Assembly (NCBI RefSeq): GCF_019578655.1
Contig: NC_063258.1
Coordinates: 26,850,802 to 26,914,801, forward strand
Origin: Ricinus communis
Taxonomy: Eukaryota; Streptophyta; Magnoliopsida; Malpighiales; Euphorbiaceae
Length of the DNA stretch: 64,000 nucleotides
Reading direction: 5' to 3'
In this document: positions 52,792 to 63,728 of the stretch, in pieces
How positions within the stretch are numbered: the first letter of the stretch is position 1
Layout of the letters: each line of letters starts with the position of its first letter
Translations under genes and position numbers: made by a program
Notes under the pieces: generated by a model
Told to the model about the DNA's origin: nothing
Database searches by the model: none
Seen by the model: only the letters and a program-made list of their open reading frames with translations

Positions 52792-52797
52792 AATAAA
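52792..52797 (+). terminator. poly(A) signal of the 157-aa gene
   Basis: AATAAA lies 42 bp after the stop codon of the gene ending at 52750. Confidence 0.4.
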
Positions 52798-54426
52798 TAA
52801 TTACTAAGATCAATAATGATAATATTAAAGAATGATTATACACCTTTTTATTTAAGACCCATGATCTGATGTGATGAAGATTAGATATTTGTTTGTAGCA
52901 TGGATTTTAGAACGGAGATCGTAGTAGTACAGACTAAACAATTGATTCCATGATAGTTGGATGTTATAGTACACGTAGTACAATTTGGATGTTGTGGGCA
53001 AAACAGCGAAACAAGTACAGCTTGTCTTTTTTCCAAGTCTCGGCCCAGCTTGTACTTCAACATTTTTAGCTCAAGTGGGCCTAATAGCTAAGAAATTGGG
53101 TCCTTCCTTAATATGCACTTCCTCTGCTGGATGATGGTTTATGCTGAGGGACGACAATGAATAAGAAAATTGTAATCTCTCGAATCTTGAATCGATGAAG
53201 AAAGTTGAGCAGCTTCCATCAGTGGAGTTTTCTGGCTTCTATGACGGTTCCATTTATGTTTGTTTTGTGGTCATCTCCAAGTGAGTCAATCAGGTGATGA
53301 GAAATTCATCAAACAAGAGTAGGGAACCAGCATAATATAATTGATTTGAGTTCTCCAACAACGTTCCAAGGAAAGTTGTATTATGAAACAAAATTTCACA
53401 ACCATATGCATTCCTTTGTTGTTGTTATACATCTTCCATCACTGATCTCAGGCACGACGAGTGACTATAACATTGGATAGATGCGTCTAATGTTTATGGT
53501 CTGGAAGATGATAGTTTTTCAATGTGTTTATTTTGTCGGGAAATGCATATATAGTGCTTTTCTAGGAATTGTCTGGGGTGATGTTTGCTGATAAGGTAAA
53601 AAAGAGAAAAAGTAAAAAAGAAAAGTCTCAATTGTTCTTTCAGGGAGCTCCTTATAGCTTTTAGATCTTCTAGACATATTGACTGACAAAATGCTTTGAA
53701 AAATGAAAATGCATCTTTGAAAATTATGTTTTCTAACAAAAGCCAAAAACTTTCATTATGTCTCTGATTTTCCAATAAAGATGACGAGAGCTTATGGAAT
53801 TAGAGATTAACACATGCCAAAAGAACTTTTCATAACACTTCTTTTAATTTATTGATCCTTCTGTCAGGCTCTTGCCCTTGCAGCCGTCCTTATTAATTTA
53901 TATAAGTTTACGGAGAAAATGTTCGCGTTGACATTGTTTTAAGTCGTTGTTCTGATTCATGTTTCTGGAGACAATTGCTTTCACTTGTTATGGATTTGTC
54001 CGCAGGAATGAATCTTATCGCCTAATCAGATCAAGGTTTCGAAGTGCAAATTTGCTTAAGGATATATTTGTATGCCAATTAGGCTGATTATGGTACCTTT
54101 TGCTTTTTACCCTTGTCCAAATCTTTTTTTTTTTTTTTTAACTATTCGGACAACTCTGCTAAATTGTGCAAATAACTAAAAGTTCCAAATTGGTGGATGA
54201 CATGTTAATGACTCAACCTGAGCTGGATTAAACAAACTTAGTCAATTTAACAGCACTGTCATAAAGTCCAAGGATATGGACTTTTACTCCATTTCAGACA
54301 TATATAATACAAACATGCTCCAATTTCTACTAATCTTTCTTTGGCCGGCTTTTAGCTCATGCTCAACTCTAATCACTACCTTTCTAGTTTTCCCTTTCAT
54401 TTCTCTGATTCTATCACGTAATCAGT
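52798..54426. other. spacer between the 157-aa and 151-aa genes
   Basis: The composition is mixed with no tandem structure. A frame on the - strand at 53494-53775 has no recognisable domain. A TATA-like catatataata near 54299-54309 precedes the ATG at 54427 by about 120 bp and is a candidate promoter. Confidence 0.45.
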
Positions 54427-55119
54427 ATGGATTTTGGTAGCAGAAAGACGAGATTTAAGAACAGGACTCCCAGGGCGATTTCACTTCAGCCTTTGCGTTG
54501 TTCTGTGGAACATGGAATTGAAATTGAAGGCAGAGAGATGGTAATAGCTCCTGGAAAACAATTAAAAGTTAGAGGAAATCAGTTCTCTTACGAGGAGACA
54601 GTTCCCGAGTTTCATGGTATGTTACGTATCAGATTCGTCGGAGAAGAGAACAACGCTGCTACCATCACAGCCCGGCACGTAAGGCTTTGCGCGGATATAT
54701 TCTTTAATGAGGATCGTAATCATCGCCTTTTCGTAACCGCTATTCAAGAGACAATCCTGGATTACATGTATTGTTCCAAAACTCCAGCCTTCTTTTTCAT
54801 TTTTCATGTTTGTTGTTGAGATCTTGAATCTGGACAGATAAATTGAATTTATGCAGACCGTTCAGCTGGTTACTAAAGAATCAGGGAAAACCTGAAGTGG
54901 TAATATTTATGCAGCCTGAGCCGCCGAATTTAGATGGTAAATCTCTTTGTTCTAATTTCCTTTTGCAGGGGATTTTGGATAGTTGATTAATTGCTTAAAA
55001 GATGGACATCCCTTTTTTTTGTTCTTTCACGATTTACCATGTTACCCTTTCTAATTTCTAAAAGATGTTTCTCATGTCAATTAGGCATTGCTGGAGCTGC
55101 AATGTCAGAGAGGAGCTAG
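54427..55119 (+). CDS. uncharacterised protein, 151 aa (gene model tentative)
   Basis: Three exons are proposed: 54427-54767, 54857-54936 and 55085-55119, with GT-AG introns that keep the frame (AT|A, then G|GC). The first 113 codons are open and compositionally protein-like: a basic start (RKTRFKNRTPR), then a predicted beta-rich middle (GIEIEGREMVIAPGKQLKV) and an acidic/basic second half. Exon 2 adds IPFSWLLKNQGKPEVVIFM and exon 3 ends in AAMSERS. I do not recognise a family. It could be a small real gene, or a fragment of a larger one whose other exons are lost. The third exon is the least certain part. Confidence 0.55.
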
Positions 55120-56018
55120 CCAGCTAGAGATAGATACCACGTACAGCCCTATCTGTGGTTTTTACTGTTCTCAGGTAACCTAGTTTCGACTTGAATACTT
55201 TCGTTGCTGTACTGGGTATGAATATGAGAGTACGTAATTATAAGTTCTCTAAGATGGATTACATAATTAAGTAGTAAAATTTAAAGTAAAACTTGAAAGT
55301 TTAAAACTGCAAGAATTCAAAATTTTCTTGTTCAGAAAACTAGTTGTTGCTAGACTTTAATTTTTCTAAGCTAAAGTAGTGTCAGGTTTTCTTTTTCCTG
55401 CCACAATTTTAGTTTCACAGCACTTGCTTGGAGAGTAGCCTTCTGTAAGGAAAATTCTTATATAAGTTCTTATATAAGTTTGATGTATATACCACAGCTA
55501 ATAGGAGAGTAACACACATGTAAGGTATTTTATATTTTGATATTTAATGATTAATATGTATTCATTCATTTAAAACTAATAAATATGTATTAATTATCTA
55601 CAGTTTTGTAGATAGGTGAAATATATATCAAGTTTAACCAAGAACTTTTTCTTTTGTAATGCTTCTTTTTCCAGAATTGCATTCTATTTAGGCGATAACA
55701 TTTTCAGGAGTGACTCTTCTACGTAAAATCTCAGCCAAGGCAATAAGACGCTATGAAACTTCATTCTTGGAGCTGTAGTGACTTCCTTGTCTGATGGATT
55801 TTCTGTTCTTTTCGCAGGTTTTTGGTGTACTTGTGGATAGAGGGGTTTTGTAATTGTAATTTAGGTCAGTCATGCGAGATGTCATGAACCACCCATCATT
55901 GAATAGGCTTTTAAGACGGACACGATGGTGATGGAATGTAGATAAAATTATGAGGGGCAGTCGACCGGCACTAGCAATGTAAATAAGTGGCTTTATGGTT
56001 ATATATATACATGCATAT
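55120..56018. other. spacer, possible 3' region of the 151-aa gene
   Basis: Non-coding by eye. It contains a small tandem 'ttcttatataagt' duplication near 55456-55481. No domain was found. Confidence 0.4.
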
Positions 56019-56250
56019 GGGTGGCCCTTTGTTGTCGCCAAAATGTAAAATGTATTATATGTTATATATGAGTGACCCTTCGTTGTCCCCAAAATGTAAA
56101 CTGTTATTTAGAACTTGGTTGTCTGTTTATATATGCATGGGTGGTCCTTTATTGTCACCAAAGTGTAAAATGTTATTTAGAAGTTACTCCATGTTTATAT
56201 TTGCATATGGGTGTCCCTCTGTTGTGACCAAAATGTAGAATGTTATTAAG
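56019..56250. repeat. four-unit minisatellite
   Basis: Units beginning gggtggccc (56019), gagtgaccc (56070), gggtggtcc (56139) and gggtgtccc (56209) repeat with spacings of 51, 69 and 70 bp. Each contains a 'ttgtc.ccaaaatgtaaa'-like core. The frame across it stays open only because the unit repeats, so it is not called a gene. Confidence 0.75.
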
Positions 56251-57985
56251 AAAAACTTTAGACATCTTAGCAATGTGCACTCTTTAACAATAGTCAGCAG
56301 GTATCTTTTAGTGGGCAGATGCATAATGCAATGGAGTTGATATGCCAGAACCTGCCTTACCAGGGGCAAATGAAGTTAAAAAATTTCATTGATTATTCCG
56401 GAGAAAAGAGAAAGCAGCTACTTCATGGAAAAGGGGCCTAAGTAGCTTATTTTTTGCTTGGTTTGATTGGAAACTGAAGAAATTACTTGTACATCTGCAA
56501 AGATGAATCTCATTGACCATGAGTTCTTGATGGGATGGTGTTCTACATCAAATGGTTTCTTATGTTCTGATTGGGCCCGAGGCCGACATTGAGCAATTAC
56601 TCTGTATCAGATGGGTTTTCTATTTCTTAGTTGGGCTAGACCACCAGAGACCTTCTTCCATTAAGAAAAGAAAAGAAAGTTCCCGTTTGGGGAATTATTT
56701 GTTTTTAAGAAATATTACTTAAGAAATTAGTTTATTCTCTCTTGTTGGTTGTCATATTAAAAGTGACTTTCTGATGTTGTTGTGGTGGTCGGCGAGGGCT
56801 GCTGGTGAGCGAGGCCTTCGTGGTCGGGCTATGATTTTTCATGACATCCAATGCTGATTACTGATATATGCTTACATGATTTGCCTTTTTAAACTAATGG
56901 TCAAGCTACAATACGAGTAATTCATCTTCCGTGATGAGTCTAAAAGTTTAACTTTATGCTTGTCATCCTGTTTCTTAGTTTTTCTTCTATATGCTACCCT
57001 CAGAAATTAACTTCTAGTTATAGAATAGAAGCAAAGCCACTTACTGTTGGATCCGATTATCATAATCTTGTTTGACTAATTTTTCTAACCATCCTAAAAT
57101 TTTATATTTTTTTGAGACAATGAGCTAAAGTATAATTTTAATCTCCAATATGTGTATATAGTTTCTATTGAGAGATGCGGTAATTTAGTCCACACCGGAT
57201 AATATGAGAAAAATAAAAAATTATAATAAAAAGGTCAAATAAGGTCCATTTATATTCATTAATACCGTCAGAGACATCTATAAAGTTAATACATGGCTTA
57301 ATGCCATCAAATGGAGCATTTTCTCTGTAGAATTATATTTTACTGCTCCGTTAATGATTGTTATGGGTAGATTTCTTTACTTGTATTTCTTGATGTTTGA
57401 TATTTATTTTTATTTTTTATATTAAAATATAATTATTTATCTTCATTAATAAAATATCCATATTTCTTCTCAAAAAAATATTCATCCACTCACACCCTTT
57501 TAAATTCTTCAGGTTCATTTAAGTTAATAGTTTTTAAATTTTAATTCAATTATTATTATTTTGTCAATTAATATTTTTGCATTTCTATAGCTATTAAAAT
57601 TATATCATACTATATTCTTCCTTAGTCTCCGTTATTATTCTAAGGCACTAATGCACCAGGTTCACTCTGAATATCTTATCATATATCTAATGTACTAAAT
57701 AATACTATAATCTTCTTTTTGGCAAACAATTATATAGGTGCGTACGTTTACAATTCTGTGTCACTGACAAGTGTTGGTGAATTGTGAAACAATGGTGCAT
57801 TATTATTTACTTTCTGATTTGTTCTTGGTACGATTAAAGGGATTTTCTGGTTGATTCATATTCATGAGTGAGAGACTAAAGTGAACAAGAGACAAGATAA
57901 CAGATGTTGAAGCAACTAGTGACAATAATAACAATCCACTGGCACAGTTTCGTTTTAGGAAAGAGGAAAAGCATTAAACTTACTT
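56251..57985. other. spacer before the 216-aa membrane protein gene
   Basis: The first 600 bp have mixed composition and are followed by AT-rich DNA. I see no gene, no terminal repeats and no structured RNA that I could support. Confidence 0.45.
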
Positions 57986-58636
57986 TCAGCAGATTTTCAC
58001 CCAACAACTGGAAAGCATGATCCCAGAAAAAGCTACCAAGAAAAACATGCAAAGCCTGAAAGTGAACTTGCGTTTAGAATTCTGGATTCCCCCTGCTGGT
58101 AAAGGATTTGATCCTCGACTATCCAATGTATATATCTTATCATGGATTGAATCCTGTTCTGCTAAGGTGTCAATGTACTTACTTCCAAGCTGTTGTAATG
58201 CGATCAAATTAACTCCTGCAGCTATCAGGGAGAGGCTGAAAGGAATCCAACAATTTTTGCATTCTAGAGTTTTTGATGTCAACACGATTGTCGAGATTAC
58301 ACCTTGAAAGACGAAGTAAATGTTCGCAAGTTGGAAAGATCTTGATTGAAGTTCCTGAAGTCTCTTATCTATGTCTACTATCTTTGTTTTCAGATCTTTT
58401 ATTTCATTCCCAATTTGATCTTGTCGCCTCTGGGAATAATCAGCTGATGCTACATTTACAGGAGAATGATTTGCAAGTAGTGGTTGCTGAGAATTATCAA
58501 GAGGTTGCATTTCTATTTGAATTACATCTAGCTGTTGCTCAGGATCATTGCCAGGTTGCTGGGCTTCAGCTTGAATTTCAAGATCTGCAGGAAGTAATTG
58601 TTGAGAAACAAGTTGTATCTCCGGAGGATTATCCAT
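57986..58636 (-). CDS. uncharacterised coiled-coil membrane protein, 216 aa
   Basis: A single open exon on the - strand starts at ATG 58636; the frame is open four codons further but with no ATG. Layout: a Gln/Pro-rich acidic N-terminus (1-75), a coiled-coil-like helix with IGNEIKDLKTKIVDIDKRLQ (about 75-98), hydrophobic segments around residues 103-122 and 131-150, a polar loop with DSIHDKIYTLDS, a basic NSKRKF, and a final hydrophobic segment to a Cys-containing C-terminus. This predicts three membrane spans. No named family is recognised. Proteins with this layout occur in plants as uncharacterised transmembrane proteins; the function is unknown. Confidence 0.7.
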   Translation of the reverse strand: MDNPPEIQLVSQQLLPADLEIQAEAQQPGNDPEQQLDVIQIEMQPLDNSQQPLLANHSPVNVASADYSQRRQDQIGNEIKDLKTKIVDIDKRLQELQSRSFQLANIYFVFQGVISTIVLTSKTLECKNCWIPFSLSLIAAGVNLIALQQLGSKYIDTLAEQDSIHDKIYTLDSRGSNPLPAGGIQNSKRKFTFRLCMFFLVAFSGIMLSSCWVKIC

Positions 58637-59706
58637 GCGGAAGAACAAAAAGTACTTGGCAATATTATTCTACGGAAGCATGAAATCACTTGATAATTGA
58701 TATACATTTTACAAGAAAAATGAAGTGGATGGACTCATAAAATATCCTATGTTGACGGACTAAAATAAAATTTTATTGCTTCCAACCCAATTAAAAAATC
58801 CTGAAAACTAGGTTGTTGGCAAACTGAGAACAAGAAGACTTGAATACTAATTAGACTACTGGACATGGATATAACTCGGTCCATTGAAGGAGAAGTGCAT
58901 AGCTGCCATGGATTGGGTGTTTGTCAGCTTTTCAGGATATGGCTTGGAAAACTTCACAAACCTCGGTCAGATTTTCAGCTCGATCCATTACAAAAGTCTT
59001 GCTTCTAAAATTGGAGGAAATTACATCATTTACAGTTTTCTTTTCTTCCTTTTATACAGTGCATTTAAACTTCAATATTTACATTCTTTTTCTATTTCAT
59101 TTATATGGTAATTCCTTCCTTTTTCTTTCTTTTATATATATATTTTATATGTTTGCCTTCTCTTTTAATTTTTTCTCAATACGATTTCAGATCCTTTCAT
59201 CATCATCTGCATCTCAATCCCATCATCATCACTCTCTCAATTCATCAATTCATAATCATTAAATTTTTTTCTTTTGCTTTTTTGGAAATTTTCGATGTGT
59301 TTACTTTTGAACACTATTTGTCCAGCATGAACACCACCGGCAATCAATGCCACTATCGACAATACCGTCATCTCTACCACCTACTAAACAAATTGCAAAT
59401 TAATATTGTTTTGACAAAGACAAGAATTATTATTTTATAACAATCTATTATTTATGATTACCCATGATTTCTCTCAATTAATCTTCAATGTTTCAGATTG
59501 AATAGTTGATGATCTCTGTCAACTCTAATTCTTAAAACATGAAAGATATATGTTAATCTCAAGCTCAATCATATAGACTCTCACTCTTCTTCTTTTGAAA
59601 ATCTATACAAATTGTCTTTTGTATAACATAGAGTAATTTATAGTTGTATGAGTTGTGTTTGGTTTCTACAATGATAATCCATTTATATTTTTAAGATAAA
59701 TGTTAT
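58637..59706. other. spacer left of the viral element
   Basis: Includes the probable 5' flank of the - strand gene at 58636 and a 'catcat'-rich stretch at 59195-59235. No gene was seen. The host/viral boundary is placed at 59706/59707, where similarity to the viral intergenic region begins. Confidence 0.45.
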
Positions 59707-59881
59707 GAGAGAGAGAAATCTTGTAACTCCTCTTGTAAGTCTATATTCTTTTTGTTTCAAAGTTTTACAAAGTTGTATGTTTGTTTAAAGTTTTCAAAGT
59801 TGTTTATATGTTTATGTTCAAAGTCTGTTATTATTAATAAAGCAATTCAAAGTTTATCTTCTTTCCCCATCATCAAGCGTA
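59707..59881 (+). repeat. inverted partial copy of the viral intergenic region
   Basis: The segment is the reverse complement of 60126-60319 with two substitutions and a 19-bp deletion. It abuts the direct copy at 59882 near a shared GCTCTG. It is more diverged than the two direct copies are from each other. Confidence 0.85.
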
Positions 59882-59894
59882 GGCTCTGATACCA
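59881..59894 (-). promoter_or_regulatory. tRNA-Met primer-binding site, left intergenic copy
   Basis: On the - strand this reads TGGTATCAGAGCCT, the initiator-tRNA-Met primer site used by caulimovirids for minus-strand DNA synthesis. Its last base differs from the copy at 61375 because the inverted segment joins here. Confidence 0.8.
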
Positions 59895-60349
59895 AATTTG
59901 AACGAGATCTAGGAAATAGAAGGAAATATTAAGCAGTGAAGATTTAGATCTAAGTTCGTGGCGTTGGTAACCAGACTCACGCTTTCACAGCCTGTGGGAG
60001 CTTTAAATGCTCTTGCAGAATCTGTTTTCCAGCCTATAAACTTATAGATCTGAAAATAAATTTGAACAGAAACAATCAGCAAGTTTCTGATGTGCAGGAT
60101 CCCCTTACGAGGCAAGCACAGAGCATACGCTTGATGATGGGGAAAGAAGAAGAAGATAGATAAAGAAGATAAACTTTGAATTGCTTTATTAATAATAACA
60201 GACTTTGAACATAAACATATAAACAACTTTGAAAGCTTTAAACAAACATACAACTTTGTAAAACTTTGAAACAAGAAGAATATAGACTTACAAGAGGAGT
60301 TACAAGATTTCTCTCTCTCTTACTCACTCTTTTCACTCTAATTTCTTCT
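59882..60349 (-). repeat. viral intergenic region, left direct copy (468 bp)
   Basis: It matches 61376-61843 over 468 bp with two differences (near 60103 and 60114). It contains the primer site at one end, AATAAA (- strand, 60190-60185) and a TATA-like tctatatt (- strand, 60286-60279). Confidence 0.9.
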
Positions 60350-60513
60350 GTGAGAACTTAGAACTTAGAAGAACTTAGAAGAGAAAGAAGCTCTAGTTCT
60401 CACAGAAGAAATTAGAGTGAAAAGAGTGAGTAAGAGAGAGAGAAATCTTGTAACTCCTCTTGTAAGTCTATATTCTTCTTGTTTCAAAGTTTTACAAAGT
60501 TGTATGTTTGTTT
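60240..60513. repeat. perfect 119-bp inverted repeat with 36-bp spacer
   Basis: Arms 60240-60358 and 60395-60513 are exact reverse complements by eye. The left arm is mostly viral intergenic region (promoter side) and the right arm is the same sequence turned round. The spacer at 60359-60394 is built of 'agaacttag' repeats. The DNA or a read-through transcript could fold into a long hairpin. Confidence 0.9.
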
Positions 60514-61204
60514 TGGATAGATCTGTTTGTAGGAACAGTGTTTCTCCTTTTGGTGAGTGAAGCTTGTGTTTGGAACCAAAGGCAGAAATCATAGCTTTGT
60601 AATGAATTTTGAAAATTAATGCTATCGGAATAGATCTTTCAAGCATTTTGTAATTGTGAGTTTTGATTTGAAGAACGATGCTCTTTAAAACATTTTTATC
60701 GTTTAAAGAAATCGTGATAATTGGAAAACAATTGAAAGAAATAGGTCCTTTATTGAGGCTTGACTCAACAGTACCTAACAGGGAATCATAGAAATTTGTA
60801 AACCTAGCATCCCTAAGGATGGCTAATATGGAAGTATCTAGACCTTCTCTGGTAAAGGGCTTAATACCTACCTGGACTAGACCTATGTGGATATACTTAT
60901 AATCCTTTTCCATATGCTTTTGGAGGGTCTTTGGATTTAAGAGATAAATCTCTTCAAAAGGCTTTGAAATTTGGATATCTCTTTCTTCAGTCTTGATTGT
61001 AAAATCAGTCTTGAAGAGAGGGAACTTTGAAAACTCATAAATTTGTTTCTTTTGGACTTTGGGTATTTCCCAATCGTCAATATGCTTTGAAAAATCTTCA
61101 ATAGTGATTTCTTCACTATTTACTAGACCTTGTACCTCGATGATTCAGAGGCGGGAAGAATTTGAGAAAGAAGAAGATCTACGGAAGAAAGGTTCTAAAT
61201 TCAT
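60514..61204 (-). pseudogene. caulimovirid movement-protein region (truncated, stop-containing)
   Basis: The reading frame starts at ATG 61204, 170 bp after the primer site, as expected for ORF 1. It has an in-frame TGA at 61147-61145 after 19 codons and is then open to about 60514. The stretch around 60913-60700 has the features of the 30K-type movement protein that moves virus through plasmodesmata. At 60513 the viral frame stops abruptly where the inverted intergenic segment begins, so the rest of the movement protein and the coat protein are missing from this part. Confidence 0.8.
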
Positions 61205-61374
61205 TTTAACCTAAACCAAAATAACTTTCTAGACAAGCCCGGACCACGCTCTCGTCGGGACTTACTACTCACAGCATAAAATGAAATGAACTTGCCTATA
61301 GGAAACCCGATGCGATTCTAAAATGAATGTAAAATCTTTATAATGTAGATATGCTTCTAATCCCGGAACCCAAT

Positions 61375-61388
61375 TGGCTCTGATACCA
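61375..61388 (-). promoter_or_regulatory. tRNA-Met primer-binding site, right intergenic copy
   Basis: On the - strand TGGTATCAGAGCCA is a 14-nt match to the initiator-tRNA-Met primer site. It sits at the end of the intergenic region and 170 bp before the ORF 1 ATG. Confidence 0.88.
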
Positions 61389-61843
61389 AATTTGAACGAG
61401 ATCTAGGAAATAGAAGGAAATATTAAGCAGTGAAGATTTAGATCTAAGTTCGTGGCGTTGGTAACCAGACTCACGCTTTCACAGCCTGTGGGAGCTTTAA
61501 ATGCTCTTGCAGAATCTGTTTTCCAGCCTATAAACTTATAGATCTGAAAATAAATTTGAACAGAAACAATCAGCAAGTTTCTGATGTGCAGGATCCTCTT
61601 ACGAGGTAAGCACAGAGCATACGCTTGATGATGGGGAAAGAAGAAGAAGATAGATAAAGAAGATAAACTTTGAATTGCTTTATTAATAATAACAGACTTT
61701 GAACATAAACATATAAACAACTTTGAAAGCTTTAAACAAACATACAACTTTGTAAAACTTTGAAACAAGAAGAATATAGACTTACAAGAGGAGTTACAAG
61801 ATTTCTCTCTCTCTTACTCACTCTTTTCACTCTAATTTCTTCT
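61376..61843 (-). repeat. viral intergenic region, right direct copy (468 bp)
   Basis: This is the copy in its natural place, between ORF 2 and the ORF 1 leader. Two differences separate it from 59882-60349. The region upstream in viral sense is rich in GA runs. Confidence 0.9.
61679..61780 (-). promoter_or_regulatory. viral TATA-like box and poly(A) signal
   Basis: On the - strand a TATA-like tctatatt (61780-61773) is followed about 90 nt later by AATAAA (61684-61679). In pararetroviruses a short terminally redundant RNA is made when a poly(A) signal lies just after the promoter; this spacing fits. Confidence 0.55.
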
Positions 61844-61974
61844 TGGATTATCTCAGTCCAAGTCCTGATGGGCTTTGAAGTTGAAGGGAGAACTTCATTC
61901 ACTGGTCTTTGAATTTGGGCCGGTTTTGAACTAGCAGTGGACTTTTCTTCTTTGGACTTCGATTTTCTTGGCAT
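61735..61974 (-). CDS. viral ORF 2, small basic protein of unknown role
   Basis: The ATG at 61974 lies 7 bp after the RNase H stop (61983-61981). The frame is 79 codons before the stop, with a Lys/Ser-rich start and an Ile/Glu-rich middle; its last part lies inside the intergenic repeat. It looks open, but the true length in the parent virus is unknown. A second small ORF after RNase H is known in florendoviruses. Confidence 0.5.
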
Positions 61975-61980
61975 TTTGTA

Positions 61981-63728
61981 TCACTCCTGTTTTTGTAAGA
62001 ACTCTCTGGTTAGAAAGTCAGGAATAGAATTTGATTCTCCTCGAATAAATTCAATCTCAAAATCAAAAACGGATAAGATAGCTTGCCAACGGGCGAAAAT
62101 CTATTTTGAAGCTATATTTTGGACATCTTTTTGTAAAACTTATTTTGCAGACTTGCAATCAATTCTTAAAAAAAAAATTGATTTAAAAGATCGCTTTGAA
62201 ATTTAGAAATACAGAGAACTATCGAAAGGATTTCCTTTTGATAGTAGAATAATTCTTTTCGGGTATCATTCCGGTGAGCGGTAAGTAAACTGGACAATAC
62301 ATTCTTTGAATTTTAAACTTGCTTTAGAATCCCACCATATCCTAACTCCCGATGCATCCGTTTCTACAATCTTAAATGCGAAGGATCAAATTTAGATGCA
62401 AGGAATTTCTAAAACTTATTTTTTAATGCTTTGGACAATCATTGTATACTTGATCGGACCAAGGAGGGGTTTTTTCTTAGCCTATCATGCGGGGCTTTAT
62501 GAGACAGTTTAAATTAGGATAAAAATCCATGACATAATTTAAACTACCAAGAAATCTTCGTCGGGTTTTTCCAAAATTTTATCTGAAAACTTTGAAGTGA
62601 ATGCAAGGGATCTCTCAATTGGAGTAATTGTACCCCGAGAGATGTAATGACCAAGAAATCTAATTTTTGTTTGAAAAAGAGATATCTTAGACTTTGAAAC
62701 CACTAAACCATTTTTCTTAACAACATAGAAAAACGTTTCTAGGTGTTTAAAATGCTGTTCAATGGAATTTGAAAAGATTAAAACATCATCTATGTAGACA
62801 ATGCAGAACTTTGAAAATGGATTAAAAATGTCATTCATGATTTTCTGAAATTCAGAAGGGGCATTTTTTAATCCAAAAGGCATCACATTCCACTCATATT
62901 GGCCGAATGGGATTGTAAATGCCGTTTTGTAACGATCTTTTGGATCAATCTGGATTTGCCAAAATCCTGATTTCATGTCAAACTTTGAAAAGATGAATGC
63001 AGAATGCAGTTTTTGTAAAAGATCTTTTTTATTTGGAATAGGATACCTAATCCACTTAAGAGCTTTGTTCAAGGGTTTGTAGTTGATCACTAGCCTAGGA
63101 GTTCCTCTTTCTATCTCGCTATTCTTATTGACATAGAAAGCTGCACAAGACCAAGGTGATCTAGACTTTGAAATTAAACCTTTAGACTCAAGATCTTTAA
63201 TCTCTAATCTGCAATGGCTTTCTAAGGACTCATTCATCTGAATGGGTCTGGCTTTAGTAGGGATTTGCTTATCTGAAAAATCATTTTCATATGGCAAATC
63301 TACCATATGTTGCTTTCGATTCCAAAAAGCATTTGGAAGATCAGAACAGAGTTCATTCTCAATCTTCATTTGAAAATCAGAAATTTTTCTTTGAATAAAA
63401 TCTTTTTGCAGTTGATCTAGGATTCTCTTCAAACCCACCTCTTGTTGAAGATGAGAAAGATGGGTCTGTTTTCCTTTGATCAAAGCATTGATTTCAAAAT
63501 TGTAAATGGAATGTGCTTTGATAAGATTCAAATTTCTCTTTTTTGGTTTTTCTAGAAAAGGAAAAACAATCTTTGAATCTTTAGCTTTGAAAATGATTCC
63601 AGCAGTTGTCACTTTAAAGGGAGTTATCAAATTGATAAACGGAGTCCCTAAGATAACAGTTTGCTGAAGATCCTTTGTAAGAATAAAAACATTCTTTAAA
63701 GCAATGTTATTATTAAGAATTACAGTTT
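61981..63728 (-). pseudogene. caulimovirid reverse transcriptase and RNase H (broken)
   Basis: The RT part is open for about 360 codons from 63630 to 62539, with YIDD at 62796-62785 and FGLKNAPSEFQ before it. A one-base shift near 62550 breaks the frame at the RT connection. More shifts follow through about 62260, where a TDAS (RNase H active-site start) is still seen near 62370. The C-terminal RNase H part (about 62180-61984) has two in-frame stops and ends FLQKQE. No functional replication protein can be made. Confidence 0.88.

Noticed and set aside
53130..53160. Possible C/D-box snoRNA (gatgatgg ... ctgag)
   Set aside because: The two boxes are only a few bases apart and no terminal stem is visible.
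53494..53775. 93-codon open frame on the - strand
   Set aside because: No domain and no promoter or splice signals; two overlapping frames are equally open.
55987..56238. 83-codon open frame
   Set aside because: Translation of the minisatellite; it repeats with the DNA unit.
59909..60274. 121-codon open frame on the - strand, repeated at 61403-61768
   Set aside because: It lies wholly in the duplicated viral intergenic region; the protein is Leu/Ser-rich without a domain, and the two copies match because the DNA does.
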